A stretch of DNA of 64,000 bases from Trichostrongylus colubriformis (GCA_963978905.1 OZ022256.1:13065501-13129500), one strand, 5' to 3'; counted from the stretch's first letter, positions 11,761-24,250 are shown. A program made the numbers and translations. Notes: generated from the sequence alone by a model not told the origin.

Positions 11761-14700
11761 ATGGATCAGGGAATAGAAATTCTTACAAACATCACGGCGA
11801 ATGAATTGAAGATGTTCCAGTCGTATTGCACCCATGAGACTCCTCGATCATCACCAGCCGCTCACTCGACGATCCCAGTTCGTTTCGAAAGAGGTCTTCC
11901 ATACTTGGTCATAACTCTGCCTTCGCGACAAGAGTCGTGCCAATTCTCGCTAAGGCCCCTGACGGATGATGTCGGAAGTTTCTGTGAACAACTCCATCGA
12001 GAAGATCGAGGTCTAGACTATGTTGCTGTGTACACCAATGGTAGGTTTTATTATTAATGTTCTATTTTCGTGGTGCAGTGACAAGTACCGCTCCCATCCG
12101 TATTGTTCTGGGTTCGAGATTGGGTTGGAAATCCGTTCGAGCTACCCAACCCTCCCATCCTTCTGAAGTCGGTGCACTGATGCCAGACTTCGGGGAAAAA
12201 AAAAACAGCGGTTTGTTGTGTGGGCCATATTGCATTCGATTGCCCCGATGGTTCCAAGTAGTATTAAAATGCGTGATGTTTTCGGAATATTTGTACTCTA
12301 ACTTTTTCCGCATTGCGATGATAAGTAATCACATGAACTGATGGAAAAGGAAATTGGTTAGACAGGGAATGTGGGAATTCGATAGATTTGAGCAAAAGAT
12401 TGTACTAAGACTTGGAGCACACACCGTACCATGTCCGAGCACTGCGCTATATGCATGTTCTCATTATGATGTAGTAATTAATTTTTGAATCATTTTAGAT
12501 GGGATACGTGTGGCCACCTCTACATCTATCGAACATCTGTTGCAATTCGGTGGATTTCGACTGCGGTTAAATGACCGGTATTATGATGTTACCGTGCCAG
12601 AACGAACATTAGAGGACCAATTAGGTAGTGATAGGTGAGTGAGTTGGTACATGAGATTGACAAGAAGACTTCAAAAATTTCCCTTCTAATTTTTGGGGTC
12701 TCATCTTTCGAAAATTTTTTTGGAAAGGCAAAAAGGTGTACATCCAATCGCTTTTGTTGTTGTTTTTTCTCTCTTTTGAGTGGATGTGTCAAAAGAAGTT
12801 CATAGGCTGCATTATCTCCAGTTTTCAGCAGCAAGGCAGAATATTACAGTTTCGAAATGTAGCTCACCTATTTCCCTCCCCTCTATATGTTTTGAGTATG
12901 TTGACGCTTTCGGTAGTTCCCTTCAGACTTCAAAATTTTTTCTAGATAAAACGACAATAGCTCCTCACGAAAAGGCTATAAGTACTGGTGCTCGGAAAAT
13001 TGAAAGCTGGGCCGGATGATACTTCTCTTTTAAGAATGTATAAGGGAAGTATTGGGTTGAGGAATAAGTTCCCGCGGTTTTTTTTTTCAATCCCGTTTTT
13101 CACATTGTTCGCACCATCTTTCAATGAAGCTAATATGTGTTTTCGATAGAAAGATAGATAGATAGAGCTTTCTTTGCTCTACGAAATGCTTCTGTCGTTT
13201 TTTCGATTCCTTCGACTACCTAATATTTATGAGGTTTTGAAGTGAAGTAAGCTGCAGACGAAAATCGGCGCTCTCGACACCTCATCTTCCTTCTTTCAGA
13301 TAGAGCTTTTCCAGCTCTGCAGTATAGTACTACTTTTTATTCAAATGGCCCAACTCTTTGCTGTTTTTAAGGCTCACAAAGGCAGTACTCGCAGAAGTGT
13401 CATTTTCGTTATCTTCTCTCCCTCGCCTACCATCGGGATCGAAGATATCCAGGTATGCATTCGATAGAGCTCTTCTTGCTCTACAAAATTATACCACTAC
13501 TCTTTTGAATCTTTTCGTATTTTAGCCTATAGAGATAAGTTTTTACCTGTTTTTCAATTCAAAATTGCGTAAAGAAAACAAATTTCTTGGCGGAGTGTTT
13601 TGAGTCACTCGATAGAGCTCTTTTCGCTCTACAAGATTTTGCTTACGGTTTTTGTTCGAACTGATTTTTGCCATTTTTTAGATCATTTAAAAGTCGGCGA
13701 AATCAAACATTTACATCACATGTTGTCTCGATTTCGTCGTCTTTTAAATAATCTAAAAAATGGCAAAAATCAGTTCGAACAAAAACCGTAAGCAAAATCT
13801 TGTAGAGCGAAAAGAGCTTTATCGAGTGACACAAAACACTCCGCCAAAAAAATTTGTTTTCATTATGCAATTTTGAATTGAAGGACAGGTGAAAACTTAT
13901 TCCTATAGGCTAAAATATGAAAAGATTCAAAAGAATAGTGGTATAATTTTGTAGAGCAAAAGAGCTCTATCGAATGCATACCTGGATATTCTCTTCGATC
14001 CCGATGGTAGGCGAGGGAGAGAAGATAACGAAAGTGACACTTCTGCGAGTACTGCCTTTGTGAGCCTCAAAAACAGCAAAGAGCTGAGCGATTTGTATAA
14101 AAAGTAGTATCATTCTATAGAACTGGAAAAGCTCTATCGAAAACATACACACACGCATTTTTTGATCCCGATGGTAGACTATGAAGATGAGGTGTCGAGA
14201 GCGCCGATTTTCGCCTGCAGCTTACTTCATCTCAAAACCTCATAAATATTGGGTAGTCCAAAAAGTTTTTTCGTATTTTCAAATACCATTTTTTCCCTCC
14301 AAACTGCTTTCCAGCAATCTCTTCTGTACATACACATGTAGTACAAGTCCACACGCATCTATAGGTATTATTGTCTTCCATCTCCCGGATAACCCTTTTC
14401 GGCAAAATAAACATATCAACGGTCAACCTCATTTTCAATACAAAAATTATAAAAAAATTTTCTTTCAATGGCGTTAGACAGGGAAAGGAAAAGGTGATAA
14501 TCCGATGGAGCAAGATGAGGGCTATAAGGTGGATGGGGCAGCAAATTTTATCCAAGCTCGAGAATTTTTTGGCGAGGCATTTTTTCACTAGTAGTAAACA
14601 TTTTTTAAAATTTTTTCTTTTAAAAAATTCTCGAGCTTGGATAAAAATTGCTGCCTTATAGCCCTGATCTTGCTCCATCGGATTATCACCTTTTCGTTTT

Positions 14701-17700
14701 CCTGTCTAACGCCTTCAAAAAAGAAAAATTGGAATTGAAAATGAGGTGACTTTTGATATTTTTATTTTGCTGAAAAGGGTTATCCGGGAGATGGAAGACA
14801 ACAATACCTATAGATGCGTGTGGACTTGGATATTCTGAGGATTTTGTCATGGCTAATATTATAAAGTGTTTATGTATTAAAAAGCACATATGTTACAAAT
14901 TCTCTATAACTAGCAATTTGGAAAGCATTGTTAATTTTATTAAAAAGTTCATTTGTTGTTTCAATGAATATTAGTAATGTATAATTCCTTTCTTATATTT
15001 AAGTTCCTAGTTAATCTCACCTAAGTTACTAAGATACTAATCATGTTTAATCACTATTTATCCTTTACCTTCTCGCCACATATTGCATTCTACTTGCTTC
15101 CCTTCTATGTTTCGCTGCCCCACCGCCATTTATCTGACCGGACTTAGCTGAGTATCAAACCTAGCAATTTCAAACTCTGGGCCTATTTTCTCTCTTTTTT
15201 CATTCTAACTATTTTTTCTTCTCATCTTGTATTCTTTGTTTTTACTAATTTCCTTCTCATTCGTTTGTTTTACCTTCTTTCAATCCTTTCTCACATTTAG
15301 TTTCTCTCACTTCTAGCTTTTTTTTCTATCATTTCGTTTAATCAGACTCAGACCTTCTCACACAATTGTTTGTTCACCAACCCCCCTCACTGAGGAGCCT
15401 CAGGGGTTGGTGTGGACAATGGTTCGTCTGAGGGTTTGAGGCGAAACGAACCATTTAACACACCTTAACAGTTAAAATTGTACTAACATTTATTTTTCAT
15501 TTATTGTACTACATATATATGTACAGAAGAAATTTTGTGGAAAGCAGTTTCGAGGGAAAAAGCGGTATTTAAAAATACGAAAAGACTTTTTAGACTACCT
15601 AATATTAGGTAGTCGAAGGAATCGAAAAAACGTAGAAGCATTTCGTATAGCAAAAAAAGCTCTATCGAAAACCTATATAAGTTTCGTCGAAAGATGATGG
15701 GAACAATGTGAAAAACGGGGTTGAAAAAAACCGCGGGAACTTATTCCTCAACCCAATATTTAGGAAATATCCCATCAGCTAAAGTTCAGAGCAAGGTCTT
15801 GAAGGAGTAATCACAGGAAATCCTATTGGAATGACAATAGACTTCTTCAATGAGTATTGGTTATTCGTTTTAGTCCTTGTGACTATTATTCTAAATGCAA
15901 TACTTAATGAATATTTTTTGCAGACTGCGTCAAATTGATGATCTGAAGGCAACTGTTGCCACATTGCACGCAGCACTATGTGTAGATGAATACAAAGTGA
16001 GTCTCTGTTGTATTCAGCTTTCCCCGTTTTTGAATGTTTTTCGTTTTTTGTTTCAAGCATTGAATGAATTCTTCTGGTAGATCCTTATCTAGCACCAATT
16101 GCCATTATTGGTATTAACCTGATCAGTGCTGCTTAGGTAGGCAGAGAAAGAAAGTTGATCCAGCAGCTAGAAAGGGCAGAGACCGAATTACGGCCCCTTC
16201 ATCAGGTATACCTGTTGTTTTTCATTTTTTCTTATTTTTCCTTTTGTATTATTGTTTATTGCCTTGTTGCTTTTGCTTGTTTATTCATTCACGGTTCATT
16301 GATTTTGATCTTCGCCATCAAGAAATAGAAAGTTCAGTTTGTTTTCTTACACTTCGCATCAATATCAGTTGTTTTGTTAATTGAATACTTATTTGGATGC
16401 AGTTTCTAGGTCATATATTTGCTGCAAATGTTAATTTGGATGTGGAACAGTTTTTCAGATAAAACTCACCATAGAGCGGGAATGTGAAGCGCACGCTGAT
16501 CGTGTCATGTGGGCAGGATTCGCAGCTATGGGTGTGCAGACAGGTGAGAGATTCTTTCTGCTACATATATCTCCTTTCGAGATGCCGAGTCAAGAACTCA
16601 CGTAATTTATGGGACGTCCATTTTTTTCAGTCCATTTTTTTGCGTTTTGGAATCTCAAAAGGCAAAAGCTAACCATGACATAGTGGTTGATTTTCGCAAA
16701 GACCCTGAGGGCGAGTGGCGACATTTCCCAAGAGCTAGAGAAGGAATCTCAAAAGTGGAGGTCATAACTGACTCTTTAGGTCGCCGCGAGACTTCGCGAA
16801 TTAGCGACTTGCGATTCTGTGATTTTGCGGTGTCGCGGCTGTGCAAGCGAGGTTGCGTGAGACGAGTGCCAGCTCCCGTCTCGGGGGGGGGGGGGGAGAG
16901 AACGAGGAAAAAAAAAGGTGATAGGAGCTTTCTTTAAATTAAAGAGGAAAGAGGTGATACCGAAAGTTTCCTCCAAAGGGGTACCGATGCCGTGCATTCG
17001 CTGACACGACGCTTTATTATTGGGCAGCATAATTCCTATCATTATAAACCGTCGTGGTAAAGGCAGTTTTGGGTCATGGATATGGTTCGGTCGTGGGAAT
17101 GGTTATGGTAGGCGCTGGTAAAATTACATCATCATAGTGGAGTAAGGAGAAGGGTAGGAAGTATATCAGTGTTGAGGAAGTAGAATGTTTCTGTGGGTGG
17201 GGAAGCTATGAGTGCCATTAGGTCAGAGATTCGCTTGTCTGCGTTTGGCGCGCGACGCGATATGTCTAGCTAGTTGCACCGTAGTGGTTGAATCCTGAAT
17301 CTTGCGCCTAGAACAAGGCGTGAGCACCGTCATCGCTTCAGAACCAATCCAGTATGGCGCGCATAGCTCTCACCATTGCGTCGTACACTTAACGTCACGG
17401 AGCGTATTTTTTGTCCCAATAGCACACACCCGTGGGTGAAATGATGGGACAACACACTACCCACTTGCCTTACCGAACACCAGTGATCACGCAGCAAACG
17501 AGATGAAATAAGAAGTAAGGTAGATACTCAGGGCTCGCGTCAAAAATCTGTGAACATGTAATTGATAAAGAAAATTTCTAAAGTATGAATTAAGGTCTAT
17601 TCGCACGGTTAACATGGTGGGAGTATTCATGGGATATCATGGAACCAGTTACGTACTTCGCCACATACGCTACCGTAGTCGCCACTTTTGGTTATTATCT

Positions 17701-20700
17701 GTACACACGACAGGTTAGTTCCAAGGTCACCAAATTTTTTGTGCGGGTAAAATATATTTATATATCTGTGGTCGCTTTTTTATTTTATTATCGATTCCCA
17801 TTATTGACAGTACTGTCTTGCAGTCGTTCGAATATCCCAATGCTCGGGAGCGATTATTTACAAAACAATTCTATAGACGGGCTATTAAACAAGGGTTCGA
17901 CATTGAGAAGTACAATAAGCTGGTCACAGAGGTATGTGCATGATGTTTATGGGGAATAATTGACTTTTTTGACATAATGATCTCGTTTTATGTTTTGACT
18001 TTGCCCAGTCTATTATAGGGGTACTAGTGGGAATCCCTTGGTTTTTTATACTATGACTCATTCTCGATAGTATTAGACGGAAAAGTAATTCTCATTGTGT
18101 TTTTCTTCCTTACAGCCATGACCGTCTCCCCAGTTGACATCTGCGGCAGCCCCGCCCCTTTTATTCCGTCCGCCTGGAGGTCCACTTTTTTGTCCAGCCA
18201 TTTTTTTTTTGAGTCCCGACATAATACTGACTTATTCATTTTGTTTTTGTGTATGTTTGCTGACAGACTATTTGAATAATATTACAAGTCGATATGAGAC
18301 ATGACTATAATTTGTTGACATATTCAACGCCGCAAAATTTATATTAGCTACTACCATAGGATTTCTTCAGTTTTGAACGGGCATCTTGTAGGCCTCAACA
18401 AAGCCTACAACAGTGAGAATCTGGCAACAGCTTACAAGGAATTCCATTCTAGGGTTTCTCTTTAAATGTAGCTACAGAAAAACTTCTATCTATGAAAGAT
18501 ATTCGTGATTAATGGTACCAAATGCCAACAGCTATTAGATGAACAGTGTGAACTTTGGGCACATTTTTATATTTTTTATGATTCCTTTCAGGATGGGCGT
18601 CAGGCGCGATGATCCTGTTACTAGAGTGCCTAGACTCGCATTCGTTGATTTTGGACAAATTACGCGCCGCAAAAAGTACAGAAATGGTGACAGTATGTTT
18701 ACGGACCCAGTAATGATGAAGGCATTAACACGTTTCGCGGTAGTATGTGTTCAGGCCCAGAATACGAAGGAAGTGGATGTTGATTTCGAGATCCATTGGT
18801 TTCCGTGAAATGTAAACAATGAGCAAGTATACCCACATTCTCTTGTCAACGGGTGTGTGCCATCAGGTCAGAAAATTCGCGTGCCCGCATGCGACGCGCG
18901 TCGCGATGGTGCGAGCTAGTTGTGCCGTATTACTTGGGTCCTGAGACGATTACACCTCGACTAAGGCGTAGGGCACCGTCATCGCCTTAGGACCCATCCA
19001 ATACGGCGCGGATACCTACCATCACGTCACAACCTAACGCGGCAAAGGAATTTTATGTCTTAATGGCACACAGCCAGTTTTCAACTCGTAGTGCTGAAGA
19101 CCTGTCGTATTTTATAGTGTAGTGCATAACCGATACTTCTTGAACGGCTGGCGATGTTTTTCTAGTGAACGAACGTACAAGGTTCCGACTCCATCATCAA
19201 ATCGAGTTTTGTTTTACAGCCACATGAAAGTATTGTGATTGTAGGCAGAGGCTCGGGATTAATGTATTGCGCCGCATTTTCTCGAAAGACCATGGCTGCT
19301 CGTAGTGCTGACCTGTCGTATTTTATAGTGTAGTGCATAACAGATACTTCTTGGACGGCTGGCGATGTTTTTCTAGTGAACGAACGTACAAGGTTCCGAC
19401 TCCATCATCAAATCGAGTTCTGTTTTACAGCCACATGAAAGTATTGTGATTGTAGGCAGAGGCTCGGGATTAATGTATTGCGCCGCATTTTCTCGAAAGA
19501 CCATGGCAGATGCGCTTAACCATGTGTATCCTGTAACGCAAAATCTGGGTGGACATGCTTCGAACAGCTACCATAATTCAACTGGAAAACGTGCTTCTCG
19601 CTCCTTGGTGCCATGCTAAGTAGCTTGAACGTGACAACCAACAGCACGTTTGCTCAATTTCAGGTCTGTCGCGTATTCAATAATGAATGGCAGAGTTGTC
19701 TCAGTTTGCCCCAAAGTCCTCCTGACACGCTAAAATCGCTTCCACAGTAGTGGGTGTGGTGGAATGAGCGGAAGGGGGACAAGCCTTGGAATATATTGAT
19801 TGGATTCGTGAGAGTCGAAAAGATTCGGTGGGATTTTGGACTTTGGATTTTGAGAGGCTTTAAAAATGAGAAGGTTGACCGACTCACACTTGCACAACCT
19901 CTCGAGCAATGTTTGGTGAAGTACTTGTTGTTCTGTTCGTATATTCGGGTGGTAGTGAGTTGCTGCAGCGTATTAATAAGGAGGTTTTTCTAATGATAGT
20001 GACTCGCTGCAGCGAATGAATGAGGAAGTTTCTTCTAACGACTTAGCTACATAGCACTGGCGAAAGCACACCACGTCATGCCGTGTTGTCCATGTGTCTC
20101 GTTCTGGCCCATGTGGAATTTTACCACACTTCAGGGAACAGGTTTGCCAGGGATTAAACACTTTATGAAAACACTTTTGCGGAGGACATCTCTGAACGCG
20201 TTCTGCATTTTATATAAACCATTTTCTATCAAAACTCTTTTTTTGATACATTAACATTACATTCTGATAATTAAAGCGATTCTCAGAAAGTAGTTTTGTT
20301 TTGAATCGTAAACTAACCCAAGTGAAAGGAAAACTTCGGGTAGGGTGCGGTGCGGTTTGGCTAATATAATAACCATGCCACGAAAATGGCGATACATATA
20401 TATTGGGAGCAATTTCAATGCTCCGTTGCGATTTTTTGAGAAGCTTCTAGGCGAGGTGACCTCGGCGCAATGACGAAAATCGTTGAGCTCATTCGCCCGT
20501 CAAACAATGCGAAAATTTTCTGGAAAATTGGATGCAGCTGGGAAGCAGACCAGTAAGAAGAAAATAAACTGGATGAAGCTGTGGGCATATGTCAGGCTCA
20601 AAGGGTCAGGTGATTCCGATTTATCATTGTACCGATAGCGCTGAAACTCACCCAAAACTTGAGTTTTTTCTGCAATTCCTTAGTTCTTATGAAGTGAAAA

Positions 20701-21073
20701 GTGTGGAACTCTCCAATGGTCAATAAAATTGCAGTATTTTGATATATCGGAACCACCTGGCCATGAATGTAGTACACAGATCAGACCGGTACCAACTGAA
20801 TGTTTTCATACTTTCAGAAGTTTTTATTTAATTATTGTATCCCCTTAAAGAGAGCAAGCGAGGCCGCAATTGAATTATTCTTGTCTGTTTCCTTCTTTCG
20901 GAGTATGCACAGACAAATTCAGATAAATCACACTGAAATTACCACGTGATGTTAAGGTTGAAGAGGTTCGTCGACAGTTGGCTCGAATTCGCGATCCTCT
21001 TTTTCAACATCTACCAGTAAGCTACTTAACGAGGCTTGAAGATGACACAGCCACCAAGGAGACAGGCGGTTAG
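11761..21073 (+). CDS. mcu-1: Mitochondrial calcium uniporter pore subunit (MCU), eight visible exons
   Basis: This is the pore of the inner-membrane Ca2+ uniporter. Exons: 11761-12040, 12499-12634, 15924-15996, 16137-16205, 16459-16543, 17595-17713, 17824-17931, 20957-21073 (TAG). Joined, they give 328 residues in one frame with no internal stop. Residues about 47-140 match the MCU N-terminal domain ([21 protein letters not shown]). The first coiled coil follows, then TM1 at about 202-221, the selectivity filter WDIMEP at 227-232, TM2 to about 254 and a C-terminal coiled coil ending in [11 protein letters not shown]. The DIME Asp228 and Glu231 that bind Ca2+ are present. Exons 6 and 8 use unusual TTAAG acceptors instead of TTTTCAG. 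The visible start MDQGIEIL is not a targeting sequence, so an upstream exon is probably missing or 11761 is not the true start. Intron 2 (3.3 kb) and intron 7 (3.0 kb) are filled with repeats. Confidence 0.93.
14249..15602. mobile_element. Mariner fold-back (family A, copy 1) inserted in the palindrome's right arm
   Basis: The TIRs TTGGGTAGTCCAAAAAGT and TTAGGTAGTCTAAAAAGT are flanked by TA at 14247-14248 and 15603-15604. The mirror arm of the host palindrome preserves the empty site (CATAAATATTAGG), which proves the insertion and its TA duplication. The element is two inverted copies of a mariner 3' half meeting near 14600 (CTCGAGAATTTTT facing AAAAATTCTCGAG). Related copies are at 48369-49039 and 59293-59956. 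This copy is longer because of an extra insert at about 14829-15512. Confidence 0.88.
14829..15512. repeat. Insert inside the mariner fold-back, with two strong tandem hairpins
   Basis: Comparison with the 48-kb and 59-kb copies shows about 680 extra bases between GTGTGGACTTG and CTACATATATATG. The interior is pyrimidine-rich (15050-15370). It then forms two hairpins in a row: CACCAACCCC with GGGGTTGGTG at about 15373-15410, and AATGGTTCGT with ACGAACCATT at about 15419-15457. No coding frame is seen. It may be a third nested mobile element. Its ends are not obvious TIRs. Confidence 0.55.
17211..17430. repeat. Palindromic MITE in mcu-1 intron 5
   Basis: The imperfect ends (GTGCCATTAGGTCAGA, and TTTTTGTCCCAATAGCACAC at the right) enclose GC-rich inverted arms containing GCGACGCGATATGTCTAGC and its partner near 17350-17390. 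The same structure occurs at 18853-19073, with fragments near 39330-39480 and 60963-61093. Confidence 0.6.
18385..18808 (+). pseudogene. Coding-like debris in mcu-1 intron 7, family unknown
   Basis: Three frames together read like decayed protein: [19 protein letters not shown] near 18395-18450, [20 protein letters not shown] near 18520-18580, and an open frame to 18808 containing [19 protein letters not shown]. Stops and frame changes separate them. It is unlike MCU and would be spliced out. It could be a fragment of a duplicated gene or of a retroelement. Confidence 0.3.
18853..19073. repeat. Palindromic MITE in mcu-1 intron 7
   Basis: The inverted ends GTGTGTGCCATCAGGTCAG and TATGTCTTAATGGCACAC enclose inverted GC-rich arms (GGTCCTGAGACGATTACACC and partner). 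It is the clearest member of the family also seen at 17211-17430. Confidence 0.7.
19085..19506. repeat. Tandem duplication of about 211 bp in mcu-1 intron 7
   Basis: The two copies run at about 19085-19295 and 19299-19506 and start CTCGTAGTGCTGA. They differ at only a few positions (for example ATAACCGATAC versus ATAACAGATAC), so the duplication is recent. Confidence 0.9.
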
Positions 21074-22300
21074 ACCGTGCGTTCACCGGTTCGTGGTTGA
21101 ATCGATGTCACATGAGTGATTCGAAGTTATAATAGAGTACTGTAGCCTTTTTAGTGTAATATTTTTGGAAACGGTGTATTTGTTATCAGTATTGTATAGC
21201 TAAATTTTTGAAAATTTACAAAAAATTGTCTGGTCAAAAGGTAAAGGTCGCACAGGTATATGGGTGAAGCACTCCAAAGACGTAATATGAGCTCAGTATG
21301 TCCTTCTCCTAGGTGACCGGTCGGCTCTGACCACTCGTCACCACATTCCTTCTGTAACCCCTGCTTCGGAGTAGATCCAATTAACTGTCCGTGTATATAT
21401 AGTGGTGCCAAAAAGGTAATTTATCTACCCTACTTTCAACCCTGCTCTAGTCGAACTTCAGCAAATTCTAGCGAGGTATTTCCATCCCCAAACCCAAGAA
21501 CGGACCTCACTCTATCATTAAACTCCGTAACAGCCTTCCAGAAACAGGATCGGGAGCTTATACCGAGTGAACATGATGTGTCACCTCATCACCGCAAAAT
21601 CTGAAATTTCGTCACTCGTTCACAACCTTGCTAAGGTCCGTTCACTCTGGGTACCTGAGGGGATTCTTACTGGGTGGCGCCCTCAAGTATTCCGTTTTTC
21701 CTGGCGCTCAAAACGTGCCATTACCATTGAAAACCCTCTGGAAGTGGGTTTCAGGTACGAAAAATGACACTTCGAATCATACAGCGTGATCCGAGCAGCA
21801 AGGGCTCATTGACTTCCATGAACCAAAGGGTCAATCCTCAGGAAGCTTCTCACAAAAGACCTACCACGGAACCTGGCTCCACTGTTTCATCCAAACCTTG
21901 ATATCGTAGGAGCTCTGATGGCCGATTGCGCCGACTGAAGGCTCTATATTTATATGACGGTGAAAGTAGTGAGTCTCAGCCTGCTCCTGTTTCGAAAGGA
22001 ACTTCGGGATTATCTGCCCCAATACTTTAACTCTTTCGTTTCCCTATGTTTTGTATTCTTGAGCGGCAGCAAAATTACTTTTTTGTTACCCCCTGTATAC
22101 TCATGAAACCGAAGAATTTACCAAAACTTTCAAAATGTACTTATGTATGTTCGGTGCACTCAAGTATTTTTCCATTTCTTTCATATTTAGTGGACTGTTA
22201 TCCTCATAGGTTTTGATGTTTCTGTGCTGCTTCAATTTCGATGCTTTCGCTGTAGTTGAGATTAGCAACACTCAGTCGAATGTTTTAGAATGAATTTTCA
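21074..22300. other. mcu-1 3' flank, no gene seen
   Basis: No canonical AATAAA signal is evident just after the mcu-1 stop. The plus frame at 21567-21767 and the minus frame at 21151-21411 have no recognisable features. Confidence 0.35.
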
Positions 22301-22400
22301 TCTTTATTTTTCAGCGTTAGGATTGTTCTTGAAAATGTGGAACTGTGTTTGAAAGAAATGTTTTCGTGTCACAGAGGGCCTTTTCAAAAATTCATGGTAC

Positions 22401-22597
22401 CTTAGCATTCGATAGGTGTTGAATGTCGACAGGGATTCCCCTACTTGTTGTGGAGTCTGCCGAGCGAACGCTATTCTAGGCGAATCTTCCGTTTTCGATG
22501 AAACCCGCCCACCAGTAAGAACTGGCCCATCCAGTGAAGAATGGCACTGCTCATTGGTGTAAGCCGAGTTGTGTATGTAGTTGAGTTTGTAAACCAC
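22401..22597 (-). CDS. Candidate exon, unidentified
   Basis: The minus strand is open from near 22606 to a stop at 22304. A possible acceptor GCATTAG lies just upstream and a possible donor GTACCA follows 22401. The peptide contains SSLDGPVLTGG and ESLSTFNTYRM and has a composition similar to the candidate exon at 6259-6414, whose peptide also ends in YRM before the donor. The homology is too weak to name. If the donor is not used, this could be a terminal exon ending at 22304. Confidence 0.28.
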
Positions 22598-22920
22598 ATG
22601 TAAATATCTAATGCTTGCCTCAAAAATTAATCAGGTAATTCAGAATTGTCGGTTAATTTATGTATATGAAAAATTATGTAGTCGTATGTACAAGGTAATG
22701 TGTATAGTTTATTCTGATAATGGATTAGTTATTTTTTTACGGTAATTCAATGTTGCATTTGAGTAAATGAATATGCTTCGTAGTTTGTTAAGATATGCTG
22801 TGACCCAGTTTAGTTTGTTGTGGAAAACTTTATGAAAAGAGTTCGCTACAAAATCTGCGATATGTGATAAGCATGGCATCCACCTCACAAGTCGAGTTAG
22901 TAGTCAAGAGACGCTGTGCA

Positions 22921-22944
22921 TATAGTGCAGTGTACTGCACTATA
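22921..22944. repeat. Perfect 24-bp palindrome
   Basis: TATAGTGCAG pairs with CTGCACTATA across a 4-base loop. No function can be inferred. Confidence 0.6.
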
Positions 22945-23157
22945 CAGTGCAGGGTGCGTTTCACACCGTTGCACTTACAGACATCCACAGCCCAGCAAAA
23001 TCAAGACATGCCAATAAAGGTCGGAGAGGGACAACGACGATAAAAAGAAAAGATATGGATGGATAGGGGGGGGGTATGAATTCTATGCAATACTTGGTAG
23101 GGAAAGAGCTCTCGTGTGGGTCCGTTCACGATGCGAAGTGCAAATGGCTTGTATTCC

Positions 23158-23966
23158 AAAATATCAGACTGGAAAGTTTTGATCGGTTTTCGCAATTCCA
23201 TATTCGGGAGATCACGACTCGGCCCAGACTGCATATCTGTATCACGGAATAAGCACCACCCGATTCGTTACACTTTTGGCAATATTATGCATTTTTGCAC
23301 ATCTCATTTTGATGAAGGGTGACGATTAATATTGCGCGAAATCAGAAAAAGTCGACTGCAGATCATCATTATCTCTGAACACACTGCTATTGAAGGAGCT
23401 GTCCAAATGTTTGGGGTTGGCAATAGGTCTGATGAATACGGGTGACAAGTGAGGGCTTCATCTTGCAAATGCTGCAGTTGCTGATAGACGATTTGTGAGA
23501 AATGCGCTGCGCATGGCTGTATTCAAGGGGCGCGCGACTTTTTTTGGTTTTTTTTTTCGAATCGGATCTCCTTGAGGTCGTCGACCACATTTGTGTGGGG
23601 AACGCATTACTGTTAAATATCTTCTGCAGTATAAATGCTTAACGCTTTCTACCGTTTTTGTTAAAAGGATTTGATCAATTGAATATTCGAGCAACTCATT
23701 CTCATTTCTGCACTTTTGGAACTCCTCCCTTTGTACTCACATTTGTGGTTGCCCTCGCTGTCACTCGTCTGAACAAGAACTCGTGAAGTCGTCCAAAAAT
23801 GTTTTGGAAACCATGTAGCATCCCAAGGAAAACACGCATCCAGAAAGAGAAAATTAATGTCTATTTAAGGAGCGTAATATGTAAGTTGATTCATGTCGAC
23901 GTGCTTTGTGATTTGCATTTATCTTGTGAACGCGCAAAACCGTCAGAACTTTCCTCACAGCCCAAT
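23158..23966. mobile_element. Degenerate copy of the 9019-9902 element family
   Basis: The left end (GGAAAGTTTTGATCGG) and the right end (inverse of GAGGAAAGTTCTGACGG) match the TIRs of the 9019 element. Internal blocks match throughout, for example AAAAAGTCGACTGCAGATC. No intact transposase frame is present. Confidence 0.6.
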
Positions 23967-24250
23967 AGCAAGGCTGCGGAAGCATTTCAGTACCTTGTCA
24001 TACCTACTCTCATTTGCGTATCGTTGCTCTTTAATAACACTTTGGAACGTATTGGGTTGTTGCATAATTAATGCGGCGGCTTTTTTCAACAATTTTATTT
24101 AGCAAAAACAATGATTAAATTCAGAAAAAAACGTGTTTAAACGATTAGTCGGGAGCGTTTTCATCATCGCAATCAGGAACTGCTTCCCATTTGGCAGTCG
24201 TCAAAAACGTCTATTTCCACTGTAAAAACCTGCAGCATTAAAAAGTCGCA

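Larger units (their letters stand above)
13052..15756. mobile_element. Palindromic fold-back element in mcu-1 intron 2, split by a mariner insertion
   Basis: The ends TTGGGTTGAGGAATAAGTTC and its inverse are each flanked by TA (13050-13051 and 15757-15758). The left arm runs to about 13700 and pairs with 13720-14248 and then 15605-15756. Without the inserted mariner (14249-15602 plus one TA) the element is about 1.35 kb and almost entirely palindromic, with its centre near 13710. The left arm lacks about 35 bp that the right arm has, near 13295. Each arm carries short hairpins of the type GATAGAGCTCTTTTGCTCTAC at about 13160, 13299, 13462 and 13611 and their mirror positions. It lies wholly within the intron, so splicing should remove it. 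Confidence 0.85.
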
